DNA of 15,409 nucleotides from NCBI GenBank assembly GCA_019309605.1, contig JAFDFW010000077.1, forward strand, positions 1 through 15,409, in the 5' to 3' direction. The stretch is from Deltaproteobacteria bacterium. GTDB lineage: Bacteria > Myxococcota_A > Polyangia > Polyangiales > Houyiibacteriaceae. A program made the translations under genes and the position numbers. The notes below the pieces were generated by a model. That model had not been told where the DNA came from. It saw only the letters and a program-made list of their open reading frames with translations, and did not search any database. Positions within the stretch are counted from its first letter, which is position 1, and each line of letters starts with the position of its first letter. This document shows, in pieces, positions 6,487-14,946 of this stretch.

Positions 6487-7357
6487 TGTGCTCCCAGCGA
6501 AACCCATGCGCATGAAGCGCGGAAGGGACGACGCGCGTTCCCCCGATCAGCATCTCGTTTGCCATGTCCGAGCCGACGCCAAGCCGGAGAGCAAACTTCG
6601 GGACCGGAAGGACGGCGGGGCGCTTGAGCACACGGCCGAGCGTCGCCGTAAAATCCGCGTTGGTAACCGGCGTAGGTGAGACGAAGTTTACAGGGCCCTC
6701 GAGGTCGTCGCGTTCGAGCGCAAAGACGAGCGCCGACACCAGATCCTCCAGTGTGATCCAACTCATGTATTGAGCTCCGTCGCCGATGCGGCCGCCGACA
6801 CCGAGCAGGAACGGGATCTTCATCTTGGCGAGCGCTCCTCCACGAGGCGCGAGCACGACGCCGATGCGTGGGTGCACCACGCGAATCCCTGCATCCCGCG
6901 CCGCACTTGCTGCGGCCTCCCACTCCCCGCACACCGAGGCGAGAAAGCCGGTGCCCTGCTCCGCGCTTTCGTCGAGCGCCTCATCCCCACAGGCGCCGTA
7001 GTACCCGACCGCCGAGGCCGAAACCAGCACCCGCGGCTTGGGTGAAAGCTCCGCAAGAGCCCCGGCGAGAAGCGCGGTGCCGGCAACTCGGCTGTCTCGG
7101 ATCCGCGCTTTCTTCGCGTCCGTCCAGCGCCCGGAAGCTACATTGTCGCCCGCAAGATGAATCGCCCCGGTGATTCCCTCGAGACCCTCGGTGTCGATCG
7201 TCCCAGCGACTGGATCCCACCGGACCTCATCGTCTGCGCTCGCCGCGCGCCTCACGAGCCGAACAATATCGAACCCGTAGCGCTGAAGCGTCGGGACCAG
7301 CTCGCTGCCCACGAGCCCCGAGGCGCCGGTAACCACGACTTTTCCGCGCTCCGCCAT
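6452..7357 (-). CDS. TIGR01777-family NAD-dependent epimerase (YfcH/SulA-like)
   Basis: A 301-residue atypical SDR. The Rossmann motif TGASGLVG is at 10-17, and the family signature SASAVGYYG at 113-121. Further family blocks are HPRIGVVLAPRGGALAKM and the C-terminal PVTNADFTATLGRVLKRPA followed by PVPKFALRLGVGSDMANEML. Members have been called cell-division-inhibitor (SulA) homologues, but the true activity is an unassigned NAD(P)-dependent reaction. The start is set at the ATG at 7357; the reading frame stays open upstream but without homology. This ATG shares the bases CATG with the start of the divergent gene. Its 3' end overlaps the phosphoesterase gene by 35 bases. Confidence 0.92.
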   Translation of the reverse strand: MAERGKVVVTGASGLVGSELVPTLQRYGFDIVRLVRRAASADDEVRWDPVAGTIDTEGLEGITGAIHLAGDNVASGRWTDAKKARIRDSRVAGTALLAGALAELSPKPRVLVSASAVGYYGACGDEALDESAEQGTGFLASVCGEWEAAASAARDAGIRVVHPRIGVVLAPRGGALAKMKIPFLLGVGGRIGDGAQYMSWITLEDLVSALVFALERDDLEGPVNFVSPTPVTNADFTATLGRVLKRPAVLPVPKFALRLGVGSDMANEMLIGGTRVVPSALHAHGFRWEHTTLEPALRSLL

Positions 7358-8720
7358 GGAAGATAAGCCTGAACCAGCCCCGGAGCGACGCAACCCGGGT
7401 TTTCCACGTGGCCGCCGAGGCCAACAGTCGCTATGGTCCAGCACTTTGCGAATTCTTTTCATCGCCCCTCAAGCCTTCACGTCCACTCGAGACGCTCAGG
7501 ACGTCATCACCTTGGCCAAGGTGATGCGCCGCGCGGATCACTCGGTCGACCTGGTGTCCCCGCTTTACGGTCACATCGACATCCCGAAGCTGGCGCTCGC
7601 ACGTCGCCTCACCAAGCTCGAGATCGAGCTCGGTGGCAGAGACTGGTCCTGTGAGCTCTACACGGGCCGCAACCACGACGGCGTAGGCCTGACCTTCATC
7701 GGCAATGAGGAGGTCCTGTTGTCCGCAGATGCCCTCACCGGCGAAGGCGACCAGCTCAACGCATCGAGGGTCGGTGTCTTTGCCTCCGCGGTCACGGAGC
7801 TGATTCGTCAGAACGCGAGCGACTACGACATCGTGCACGCTCACGGTTGGGCTGCCGCGGCAGCGATCGCACAGCTCCGTTCAGCGTTTCCCGAGATGCC
7901 AACGGTGCTGACGGTGTACGACGCGTCGCGCCAGGGGCGCTTCGACGCCACGTGGACCGGGCTTGGTGACGAGGCCCGCGACGGTGACAGCGTCAGCGTC
8001 CTGAAGGCTGGGTTACTGACCGCCGATCGCGTCACCACCCTGTCCCCCAACTACACGCACCGTCTGCAGCGGCCGGACAGCAACGATGGGCTGGCCGAGG
8101 TGTTTCGCGAGCTGGGGCCCAAGCTGGTCGGGCTACGCCACGGGATCGACCCAGCACTTTGGAACCCCGCGACCGATGGGCACGTCCCTGCCCGGTTCGA
8201 CCCGTTCGACATGGACGGCAAAGACAAGTGCAAGGCGGAGCTGCAGCACGACCTGACCTTGCCGGTGCGAAGCGATGTGCCTCTGTTTGGCGCGATCGGC
8301 AGCGTCGACGAAGCTGGCATGGCCTTGCTGGCGAAGATCGGGCCCGACCTGCTGCGCAACGATCTGCAGCTGGTGGTGCAACTCGAGGGCGATGGCGAGC
8401 TCATCGCCATCTACGAGGAGCTCTGGGACCAGTGGCCGGACCGGATCCAAATCAAGACCGGCAACGACGAAGCGTTCCGGCACGCCCTGATCGGGGCAAG
8501 CGACTTCGTGGTGGCGCCGACCGGTTCGGGGATCCTCTACGATGAGCCGACCACACTTTCTCTGCTCTCGGCTCTGCAGCGAGGGGCGGCGGCATTCGCC
8601 AACACCAAGGCGTTCGGCGAAGTCCAAAGCAGAGTGATGCGCATCGACCATTCTTGGGAGCGCACGACACGGCTGTACGAGCGAACGTACCGCGAAGCGA
8701 TCTCCGCGCACAGCAGCTAG
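7356..8720 (+). CDS. Glycogen synthase-like protein (GT5 fold), probably catalytically altered
   Basis: A 454-residue protein resembling bacterial glycogen synthase (GlgA) over nearly its whole length. Recognisable blocks are LRILFIAPQAF (31-41), DIVHAHGWAAA (158-168), SVLKAGLLTADRVTTLSP (214-231), RHGIDPALWNPATD (261-274), DEAFRHALIGASDFVVAP (371-388) and DEPTTL (396-401). Several catalytic positions differ from GlgA. The KxGGL glucan/ADP-glucose loop is replaced by TSTRDAQDV (42-50), the SRLTxQKG segment with Arg and Lys is replaced by GSVDEAGM, and HN of the TVHN block is YD. The Glu of the EP(C)GL motif (E397) remains. It may be an inactive or repurposed paralogue, not a working GlgA. The ATG at 7356 overlaps the divergent gene's start; an in-frame TTG at 7446 fits the homology start better. 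The stop shares CTAG with tsaB's stop. Confidence 0.82.
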   Translation: MEDKPEPAPERRNPGFPRGRRGQQSLWSSTLRILFIAPQAFTSTRDAQDVITLAKVMRRADHSVDLVSPLYGHIDIPKLALARRLTKLEIELGGRDWSCELYTGRNHDGVGLTFIGNEEVLLSADALTGEGDQLNASRVGVFASAVTELIRQNASDYDIVHAHGWAAAAAIAQLRSAFPEMPTVLTVYDASRQGRFDATWTGLGDEARDGDSVSVLKAGLLTADRVTTLSPNYTHRLQRPDSNDGLAEVFRELGPKLVGLRHGIDPALWNPATDGHVPARFDPFDMDGKDKCKAELQHDLTLPVRSDVPLFGAIGSVDEAGMALLAKIGPDLLRNDLQLVVQLEGDGELIAIYEELWDQWPDRIQIKTGNDEAFRHALIGASDFVVAPTGSGILYDEPTTLSLLSALQRGAAAFANTKAFGEVQSRVMRIDHSWERTTRLYERTYREAISAHSS

Positions 8721-9439
8721 CTCGGGCGCCCGGTCCGTTGCGGACGGTCCGGTAACTTTGCATCGCTAGGGCGAAGATACTGCGGCTCCAAAGACTCGAG
8801 GTCTGCCGGCCCAGCAGTGCGGATCGCGTACTGCACTTCGGCGACGATGGCATCCGGCGTAGAGACCTCGAGGCTCATCTGCGCCTCATCGACCTCCACT
8901 CCGAGGCCCGCTTCGATCGCGGTGGCATGCTGCCGTACACCCTCACCGCCCACCATGACTGGGCGACCCCCGACGACCTCTCGAATCCGACCGAAAACCT
9001 GCTCCGGCGAACCGAAGAGCGCGGGGGCCAGCTCCTCGACCCCGCCACCCCCGACGATGTACGCGGCGGCGAACACATCTCCGCGATACGCATTCATCAC
9101 CGGCACCCGCACCAGGCCGGCATCGCCTTCGATGGCCCTCGCAAGAACCCGCAGCGAGCTGACGCCAACGATGGGAAGACCCAAACCGAGAGCCAGTCCT
9201 TTGGCCGTACCGAGTCCAACACGCAGGCTGGTGAATCGGCCAGGCCCGATATTCACCCCTATCAGCGAAAGCTCTTCGCGGGAGGCGCCCGCTTCGGCTA
9301 GCGCCGATTCGATATGACCGAACAGGTTCTCGCCGTGCCGGCCGGCCGAGCGCCATCGTACGGACGCGATCGGGCCCTCGTCGCGAACGACCGCGACGGT
9401 GCCGTGTTCGGTAGCCGTATCGATGCAGAGGATGGTCAT
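8717..9439 (-). CDS. tsaB: tRNA threonylcarbamoyladenosine biosynthesis protein TsaB
   Basis: A 240-residue cytoplasmic protein of the ASKHA fold. TsaB forms the bacterial complex with TsaD and TsaE that puts threonylcarbamoyl on A37 of ANN-decoding tRNAs. Typical features are the N-terminal ILCIDTATEHGTVAVV (phosphate-1-like), the hallmark GPGRFTSLRVGLGTAKGLA (65-83) and LPIVGVSSL. Its length matches the family. The ATG at 9439 has no strong ribosome binding site. It is divergent from lepB (87 bases between start codons) and convergent with the glycogen-synthase-like gene, whose stop overlaps its own. The tRNA-Asn in this window is the kind of tRNA (ANN codon reader) this pathway modifies, a coincidence of position only. 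Confidence 0.95.
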   Translation of the reverse strand: MTILCIDTATEHGTVAVVRDEGPIASVRWRSAGRHGENLFGHIESALAEAGASREELSLIGVNIGPGRFTSLRVGLGTAKGLALGLGLPIVGVSSLRVLARAIEGDAGLVRVPVMNAYRGDVFAAAYIVGGGGVEELAPALFGSPEQVFGRIREVVGGRPVMVGGEGVRQHATAIEAGLGVEVDEAQMSLEVSTPDAIVAEVQYAIRTAGPADLESLEPQYLRPSDAKLPDRPQRTGRPS

Positions 9440-9526
9440 GGGGTCGCTTGACGCATGCCTACCCGCAGACTAGCGTCCGCGCCAGCGAAGTGCCCGCCCG
9501 CATCGCTTGTCGGCAGTCCCGCACGA

Positions 9527-10261
9527 ATGAGCAAACCACCAGACAAAGCTGCTTCGAAAGGGGCGCGCACGGCGAAAAAGGGCGACGGCTGGAAGTCGAA
9601 TCTGCTGACTATCGGCGGCGCGCTGGTGCTGGCGTTGTTCATCCGGGTGACGCTGTTCGAAGCCTTTGCCATCGACGGCCCTTCGATGGAGCCGACCCTT
9701 CTCGACGGAGACCGAGTCGTCGTTGCGAAGTATCCGTTCGGGCTGTTTCTCCCCTTCACGCATGAAGCGGCATGGAACTGGGGCGGCCCCGAACCAGGCG
9801 ACGTAATCATCCTTCACAGCCCCGCCGACAACGAAGATATCGTGAAGCGCGTCATCGGTGTGGGTGGGGACGAGATCCTCATCCGGGATGGCAAGATCTC
9901 CCGCAACGGAGAGGTGCTGCATACGGTTGACTCTGGCCCGTGCTCGGACGAAGAGCAGAGGAACCTCGATCCCACGTGCCGGGTCTACCATGAGACCCTC
10001 GACGGGCGGCCGCACCGCATGAGCCACTCCAAGCACGATTTCCCGCTCGATCGCCTGCCCCTCGAGGTGCCCGAAGGCCACGTCTACGTGCTCGGCGACC
10101 ACCGCGACAGCTCCAACGACAGCCGCAACCCACTGATCGGCGCAGTCCCCAACTCACGCATCAAGGGAAAGACCCTGCTGATCTACATGTCGTGGAAAAA
10201 CACCCGCGCCTCCTTATGGGAGCGCATCCGCTGGTCCCGCGTAGGCACCAGCCTCGACTAA
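9527..10261 (+). CDS. lepB: Signal peptidase I
   Basis: A 244-residue inner-membrane serine protease that cleaves signal peptides of exported proteins. After a basic N-terminus (KGARTAKKG) there is one membrane segment (about 25-48). Box B, IDGPSMEPTLLDGD, has the nucleophile Ser53. Box D, DIVKRVIGVGGDE, has the general base Lys107. Box E is LGDHRDSSNDSR (about 189-200). A roughly 45-residue insert between boxes D and E contains two Cys (139, 151), which could pair in the periplasm. The ATG at 9527 is preferred because it gives the usual short cytoplasmic tail; an in-frame ATG at 9455 would add 24 residues. Neither has a good ribosome binding site. The gene is followed by a cluster of palindromes. 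Confidence 0.95.
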   Translation: MSKPPDKAASKGARTAKKGDGWKSNLLTIGGALVLALFIRVTLFEAFAIDGPSMEPTLLDGDRVVVAKYPFGLFLPFTHEAAWNWGGPEPGDVIILHSPADNEDIVKRVIGVGGDEILIRDGKISRNGEVLHTVDSGPCSDEEQRNLDPTCRVYHETLDGRPHRMSHSKHDFPLDRLPLEVPEGHVYVLGDHRDSSNDSRNPLIGAVPNSRIKGKTLLIYMSWKNTRASLWERIRWSRVGTSLD

Positions 10262-10264
10262 AAA

Positions 10265-10330
10265 AGGCGGTCAGACCCCTTTTTCAAAGGGTTAATTGTT
10301 ACCGCCTACAAAAAGGGGACTGTCCCCCTT
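10265..10330. repeat. REP-like cluster of palindromes between lepB and the radical SAM gene
   Basis: Three inverted repeats lie within 66 bases. AGGCGGT (10265-10271) pairs with ACCGCCT (10301-10307). Inside it, CCCTTT (10277-10282) pairs with AAAGGG (10286-10291). Next to it, GGGGA (10315-10319) pairs with TCCCC (10323-10327). Motifs such as GGTCAGACCCCTTTTT and AAAAAGGGGACTGTCCCC resemble repetitive extragenic palindromes scattered in many genomes and moved by RAYT transposases. No such transposase gene is in the window. It may also end lepB transcription. Confidence 0.65.
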
Positions 10331-10341
10331 AGGGTTCGATT

Positions 10342-11841
10342 GTGAGTGATTTGAAGGGCGAGATTGTGGCTCGGATGAGCGACGAGATCGGGGCTATCGA
10401 GAAGGATGCTCCGGAAGCGGTCGCGCTCTTGTATCCGAGTCCTTATCGCGTCGGGATGTCGTCGCTTGGGTATCAGACCATCTATCGGTCGATCAATGCT
10501 TCGGAAGGACGGGCTGCGCACCGCGCGTTTCTGCCCGACGACCTCGAGGCGTGGCGGCAAGCTCGGGCACCCCTGGTCACGTATGAAAAGCTGCGGCCAG
10601 TCTCCGACTACCCAGTGATCGCTGTGTCGGTCGCGTATGAGACCGAACTTGCAGGGTTGATTCAAACCTTGGAGCTGGCAGGCATCCCTCCGCTCGCAGA
10701 AGACCGCACCGAGCAACATCCGTTCATTCTCGCTGGCGGCCCGCTGACCTTCAGCAACCCGCTGCCGCTCGCCCCTTTCGTCGACGCGGTGATCATGGGC
10801 GAGGCGGACCAATCGGTGCACACGGCACTTGATGTGATCTTCGGCTCGGATTCGAAGGACAGCGCCATGCGTACCCTGTCCGGCCAGCCTCACGTGTTCG
10901 TGCCAAGCGCGCACGGCGACATCCTGCCGCCCATCGACAAAGCGGACACCGCGATCCTCCCGGCGTTCTCGCAGATCATCACGCCGCATACCGAGCTCCG
11001 TAACATGTTCCTGATCGAGCCCGAGCGCGGCTGTCACCGCGGCTGCACCTACTGCGTGATGCGCCGTTCCACGAACGACGGCATGCGCGTCGTCAAGATG
11101 GACCGCATTCTCTCCTTGATCCCCGATGACGCGAAAAAGGTGGGCCTGGTGGGCGCCGCCACGACCGACCACCCGCAGATCACGGACGTGGTGAACGCGC
11201 TCGCGGACTCCGGGCGAGAGGTCGGGCTGTCGTCGCTTCGAGCGGATCGATTGAACGACGATCTCATGGCCGCGCTCCGAAGAGGCGGCCACCGAATCCT
11301 GACCACCGCGAGCGACGGCGCGAGCCAACGGATGCGCGACGTCATCCAGCGCCGGACGACCGAGGAACAGCTTCGGCAGGCGGCCAAACTCGCACGGCGC
11401 CACGGGATGAAACGTCTGAAGCTCTACATCATGGTAGGCATTCCCAGTGAAACCGACGAGGACATCGATGAGCTGATCGAATTCGGCAAGGAGCTGTCCT
11501 CCCTAATCCCTCTGTCACTCGGGGTGGCGCCTTTTGTCGCCAAGCGGAACACCCCGCTCGACGGAGTGCCCTTTGCTGGCATGCCCCTGGTCGAGGCTCG
11601 GCTTCGAAGACTCCGTCGCGGGGTCCAGGGCCGCGTCGACGTGCGGGCGACCAGCGCCCGGTGGGCCTGGGTGGAGTACGTGCTGGCACAGGGCGGCCGC
11701 CCGGAGGGCTTGGCGGTGCTCGACGCGGTCCACTCAGGTGGCCGCTTCTCCGACTGGAAGCGCGCGTTCAATGCGCTCCCCCAGGACCGTCCACGCCGCC
11801 TGCTCGTACGTCCCGGCGACCGCCTGGGCCGCGCGAGCTGA
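10342..11841 (+). CDS. Radical SAM protein of unknown function (TIGR03960-like)
   Basis: A 499-residue protein. The N-terminal region (about 26-170) has alternating beta/alpha character and starts ALLYPSPYRVGMSSLGYQT, reminiscent of B12-binding-like domains in uncharacterised radical SAM proteins. I do not see the cobalamin DxHxxG motif. The radical SAM core begins EPERGCHRGCTYC, with the 4Fe-4S CxxxCxxC cysteines at 231, 235 and 238. Further along are LSSLRADRLND and KLYIMVGIPSETDEDID, typical of the barrel. The C-terminal 130 residues contain a variable segment ending in a basic tail. Its reaction is not known; rRNA/tRNA modification or anaerobic metabolism are possibilities only. The GTG at 10342 is used, with AGGG 9 bases upstream; a later ATG (10375) is possible. 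It converges with nuoN, one base between stop codons. Confidence 0.88.
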   Translation: MSDLKGEIVARMSDEIGAIEKDAPEAVALLYPSPYRVGMSSLGYQTIYRSINASEGRAAHRAFLPDDLEAWRQARAPLVTYEKLRPVSDYPVIAVSVAYETELAGLIQTLELAGIPPLAEDRTEQHPFILAGGPLTFSNPLPLAPFVDAVIMGEADQSVHTALDVIFGSDSKDSAMRTLSGQPHVFVPSAHGDILPPIDKADTAILPAFSQIITPHTELRNMFLIEPERGCHRGCTYCVMRRSTNDGMRVVKMDRILSLIPDDAKKVGLVGAATTDHPQITDVVNALADSGREVGLSSLRADRLNDDLMAALRRGGHRILTTASDGASQRMRDVIQRRTTEEQLRQAAKLARRHGMKRLKLYIMVGIPSETDEDIDELIEFGKELSSLIPLSLGVAPFVAKRNTPLDGVPFAGMPLVEARLRRLRRGVQGRVDVRATSARWAWVEYVLAQGGRPEGLAVLDAVHSGGRFSDWKRAFNALPQDRPRRLLVRPGDRLGRAS

Positions 11842-11842
11842 A

Positions 11843-13321
11843 CTAACCGACCAGGCTCGAAGCCGCCGAGACGGCCCACTCGAGGTAGCGGCTCGGTGTG
11901 ATCCCCATCTTCACCACGTAGTAGCCCGCCAGGACCAGCGCGACGGTTACGTAGATGGACTGCATGGGAACCGCGATGGCCTGGTCCTCCTCGGGCTCGC
12001 GCATGAACAGGTACACGATGACTTTGAGATAGTAGTAAGCCCCCACCGCGCTCGCCAGAAGGCCGATGACGGCAACCCAGATCATCGGGCCGCCTGCCTG
12101 CACGGCGGCGCTGAACACGTAGTACTTACCGAAGAAGCCCGCAGTAGGCGGCATCCCGAGCAAGGACAGGACTCCGATGACGAACGGGAACGCGGCCATC
12201 GGGTGGCGGCGGCCCGCGCCTGCGAGGTCGTCGTAGCTCACGGCCTCCTTACCCTTCGACCCCATCAGGATGAGGGAGCCAAAGGCCAGCACATTCGAGA
12301 CGGTGTACGCGGCGACGTAGTAAAGGACCGAGCTTACGGCGAAGGAACCCGCTTCGTGGACCGCCGCAACGCCGACCAAGATGTAGCCCGCATGCGCGAC
12401 GGAGGAATAGGCGAGCATGCGCTTGACGCTGGTTTGCGCGAGCGCAGCCAGGTTGCCGTAGACCATCGTGGCGACGGCGAGCAGCGCGATGATGGGCGTC
12501 CAGCCGGTGTAAAGGCCCATGCTGGCCGGGTCACCGAATGCGCCAACCAGGACTCGCAACATCACGGCCACCGCGGCAGCCTTCACTACCACCGACATGA
12601 AAGTCGTGACTGGGGTGGCTGCGCCCTCGTAGGAATCTGGCACCCACATGTGGAAGGGCACCACACCCAGTTTGAACGCAAGGCCGACGATCAGCATGGC
12701 CAGGGCGAGCACGGACAGGGTCGCATCGGCCTCCCCGGCCGCAACCACCTGCTGGATGCCAGCAAGGTCGGTGTGCCCGGTCGCGCCGTAGAGCAACGCG
12801 CTTCCAAAGAGCAGAATCGCTGCAGCAAACGAGCCGAGCAGAAAGTATTTCACCGCGCCTTCAACCGCCCGCGCGCTGGTCCGGCGGTAGGCGACGAGGG
12901 CGTAAGCTCCGAGAGACATCGTCTCGAGCCCCAAGAAGATGCTCAGCAGGTCGACGGCGCGCGCAAGCACCATCGCACCGAATGCCGTGAAGATGATGAG
13001 CACGTAGAACTCGCCGCGCTCGAAGCCATGCTCGCGAAGGTACCCGCCTGCCAGCAGCGCGGAGAGGCCGGCTCCGACGCAAATGACGACGTCGAAGAAC
13101 AAACCAAGCCGGTCGACTGCGAGGTAGCGGGTGATGACATCGGGAGCGGCCGGGAGCTCGCCCACCAACATGGCCCCCGCGACACCAGCTACCACGAAGA
13201 GGGAAGCGGCGGTGACCACGGCGAGCTCGGAGCGCTCGTCGCTGAATGCATCGACCAGCATGATGGCGAGCCCCGCCGTGACGAGCAGCAGTAGGGGCGA
13301 CACTCCCATGAGTACGCTCAC
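11843..13321 (-). CDS. nuoN: NADH-quinone oxidoreductase subunit N (complex I)
   Basis: A 492-residue antiporter-like membrane subunit of respiratory complex I, which pumps protons as NADH is oxidised. It is hydrophobic throughout, about 14 membrane helices. Conserved charged residues of the proton channel are present: Glu133 (GLE), Lys158 (KYF), Lys217 (FKLG), Lys247 (VVKAA) and Lys399 (GFFGK). The signature FKLGVVPFHMWVPDSYEGA is at 216-234. The start is a GTG at 13321 whose bases overlap the nuoM stop (GTGA), preceded by GAGGAGG at a good distance, so the two are translationally coupled. It is the last gene of the visible nuo operon and converges with the radical SAM gene. Confidence 0.96.
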   Translation of the reverse strand: MSVLMGVSPLLLLVTAGLAIMLVDAFSDERSELAVVTAASLFVVAGVAGAMLVGELPAAPDVITRYLAVDRLGLFFDVVICVGAGLSALLAGGYLREHGFERGEFYVLIIFTAFGAMVLARAVDLLSIFLGLETMSLGAYALVAYRRTSARAVEGAVKYFLLGSFAAAILLFGSALLYGATGHTDLAGIQQVVAAGEADATLSVLALAMLIVGLAFKLGVVPFHMWVPDSYEGAATPVTTFMSVVVKAAAVAVMLRVLVGAFGDPASMGLYTGWTPIIALLAVATMVYGNLAALAQTSVKRMLAYSSVAHAGYILVGVAAVHEAGSFAVSSVLYYVAAYTVSNVLAFGSLILMGSKGKEAVSYDDLAGAGRRHPMAAFPFVIGVLSLLGMPPTAGFFGKYYVFSAAVQAGGPMIWVAVIGLLASAVGAYYYLKVIVYLFMREPEEDQAIAVPMQSIYVTVALVLAGYYVVKMGITPSRYLEWAVSAASSLVG

Positions 13322-14946
13322 GGCTGCACCTCCTCGTCAGCCGGCCGTGCCATCACGAGCGCGCCTGCAGCCTCGGACCGCCGCGCCAGCTCGTCGAAAT
13401 CGACCAAGCGGGGTTCAGCAGTCCGGCGGCCTTCTTCGTAGCGAACGGTGAAATTCGTCACGAACGAATCCACCGACGGGTTCATCTTGTCGAGAAAGAA
13501 CTTCGGGTAGAGCCCGATCCAAAACACCATCACGATGAGCGGAAGCAGTGAAACGACCTCACGGCGATTGAGGTCGGTGAGCGACTCGTTCTCCGTGTGC
13601 ACCACCTTGCCCCAAAAGATGCGAAGCACGGCGTGCAGCATGTAGACGGCTGCGAAGATGACCCCGGTGGTCGCGAGGAGGGTCATGATGAACCAGGACG
13701 AACCGAAGCCGATCGGCGTGCGTGAGAAGAACGAGCCGGCCAAAATCATGAACTCGCCGACGAATCCGTTCGTCCCGGGAAGCCCGATCGAGCTCAACGT
13801 GATGATGATGAAGAACAGCGTGTACCAGGGCATCACCTTCGCGAGCCCACCAAAGTCGTCGAGCATGCGGGAGTGGCGTCGGTCGTAGATCACTCCGACC
13901 AGAAGGAAGAGCGCGCCGGTCGAAATGCCGTGGTTGATCATCTGCAGGATGGCACCCGAAATACCGTGACGGTTCATGGCGAAAAGCCCGAGCAGGATGA
14001 AGCCCATATGGCTCACCGAGCTGTAGGCAACGAGCTTCTTCAGGTCGCGCTGCACCCAGGCTGCGTAGGCGCCGTAGATGATCCCGAAAACACCGAGTCC
14101 GGCGAGGACCGGACCTATGGCCTGGCTGGCAACGGGAAATAGCGGCATCGCAAACCGGATGAACCCGTAGATGCCGAGTTTCAGTAGAACGGCAGCAAGA
14201 ATGACCGAGCCCCCCGTCGGAGCCTGGACGTGCGCGTCCGGTAACCAGGTGTGGAACGGGAACATCGGCACCTTGATCGCGAAGGCCAAGGCGAACGCCG
14301 AAAACAACAGGTACTGCGGCAGCGCCGGCAGAACCAGGGTCGAGAGCTCCTGCAGATCGAAGGTGTAATGCCCGGCGAGCTTCTCGTAGCTGGCGACCAG
14401 ATACAAAATGGCGACGAGCATCAACAAGCTGCCGACCATCGTGTACAGAAAGAACTTCATCGCCGCGTAGACGCGGTCCTTGCCGCCCCAGACGCCGATA
14501 ATCAGGTACATCGGCACCAGCATCAGCTCCCAGAACACGTAGAACAGGAACAGGTCGAGCGCGAGGAATGCGCCGAGCATGCCGAGCTCGAGAAGCAGGA
14601 AAGAGAAGGCGTACTCTTTGATGCGAGTCGTGATGCTTCCCCAGGACGCATAGAGCGCGATGGGCGAGATCAAGGTCGTCAGAATCACGAGCCACAACGA
14701 CAGCCCGTCGACGCCGACCTTGTACGAAATCCCAAAGGACTCGACCCAAGTCACATGCTCGACGAAGTGGTATCCGGCGTCGGAGTAGTCCGCCAGGACC
14801 AGCCGAACGCTGATGATGAGCTCGAGCAACATCGCGCCGATCGAGAACCGCTTGATCCCGTTCTCCCAGCCGCGGGGCATCAGAAGCACCACCACGGCGC
14901 TGAGCGCAGGGATTGCGAGGAGCCAGGTGAGGTACTGCGTGGTCAT
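13318..14946 (-). CDS. nuoM: NADH-quinone oxidoreductase subunit M (complex I)
   Basis: A 542-residue antiporter-like subunit. Key residues of the proton path are visible: Glu140 in FWELMLVPMY, Lys225 in FAIKVPMFPFHTWLPDAH, Lys256 in LLKLGIYGF and Glu398 in GLPGTNGFVGEF. The YxxVDGLSLW-like segment (KVGVDGLSLW, 76-85) also fits. A hydrophilic C-terminal tail of about 40 residues (after VTNFTVRY) extends past the last helix, somewhat longer than in typical NuoM. The ATG at 14946 overlaps the stop of the upstream unknown gene (ATGA) and has GAGGTGG just upstream. Its stop overlaps nuoN's start. All three genes are therefore coupled. Confidence 0.97.
   Translation of the reverse strand: MTTQYLTWLLAIPALSAVVVLLMPRGWENGIKRFSIGAMLLELIISVRLVLADYSDAGYHFVEHVTWVESFGISYKVGVDGLSLWLVILTTLISPIALYASWGSITTRIKEYAFSFLLLELGMLGAFLALDLFLFYVFWELMLVPMYLIIGVWGGKDRVYAAMKFFLYTMVGSLLMLVAILYLVASYEKLAGHYTFDLQELSTLVLPALPQYLLFSAFALAFAIKVPMFPFHTWLPDAHVQAPTGGSVILAAVLLKLGIYGFIRFAMPLFPVASQAIGPVLAGLGVFGIIYGAYAAWVQRDLKKLVAYSSVSHMGFILLGLFAMNRHGISGAILQMINHGISTGALFLLVGVIYDRRHSRMLDDFGGLAKVMPWYTLFFIIITLSSIGLPGTNGFVGEFMILAGSFFSRTPIGFGSSWFIMTLLATTGVIFAAVYMLHAVLRIFWGKVVHTENESLTDLNRREVVSLLPLIVMVFWIGLYPKFFLDKMNPSVDSFVTNFTVRYEEGRRTAEPRLVDFDELARRSEAAGALVMARPADEEVQP

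Noticed and set aside
10306..11403. A 365-residue open frame on the minus strand
   Set aside because: It is a shadow of the radical SAM gene, which carries the intact CxxxCxxC motif in its own frame.
11534..13294. A 586-residue open frame on the plus strand
   Set aside because: It lies antisense to nuoN and the end of the radical SAM gene. The translation is hydrophilic low-complexity typical of a shadow in GC-rich DNA, while the minus strand encodes clear NuoN motifs.
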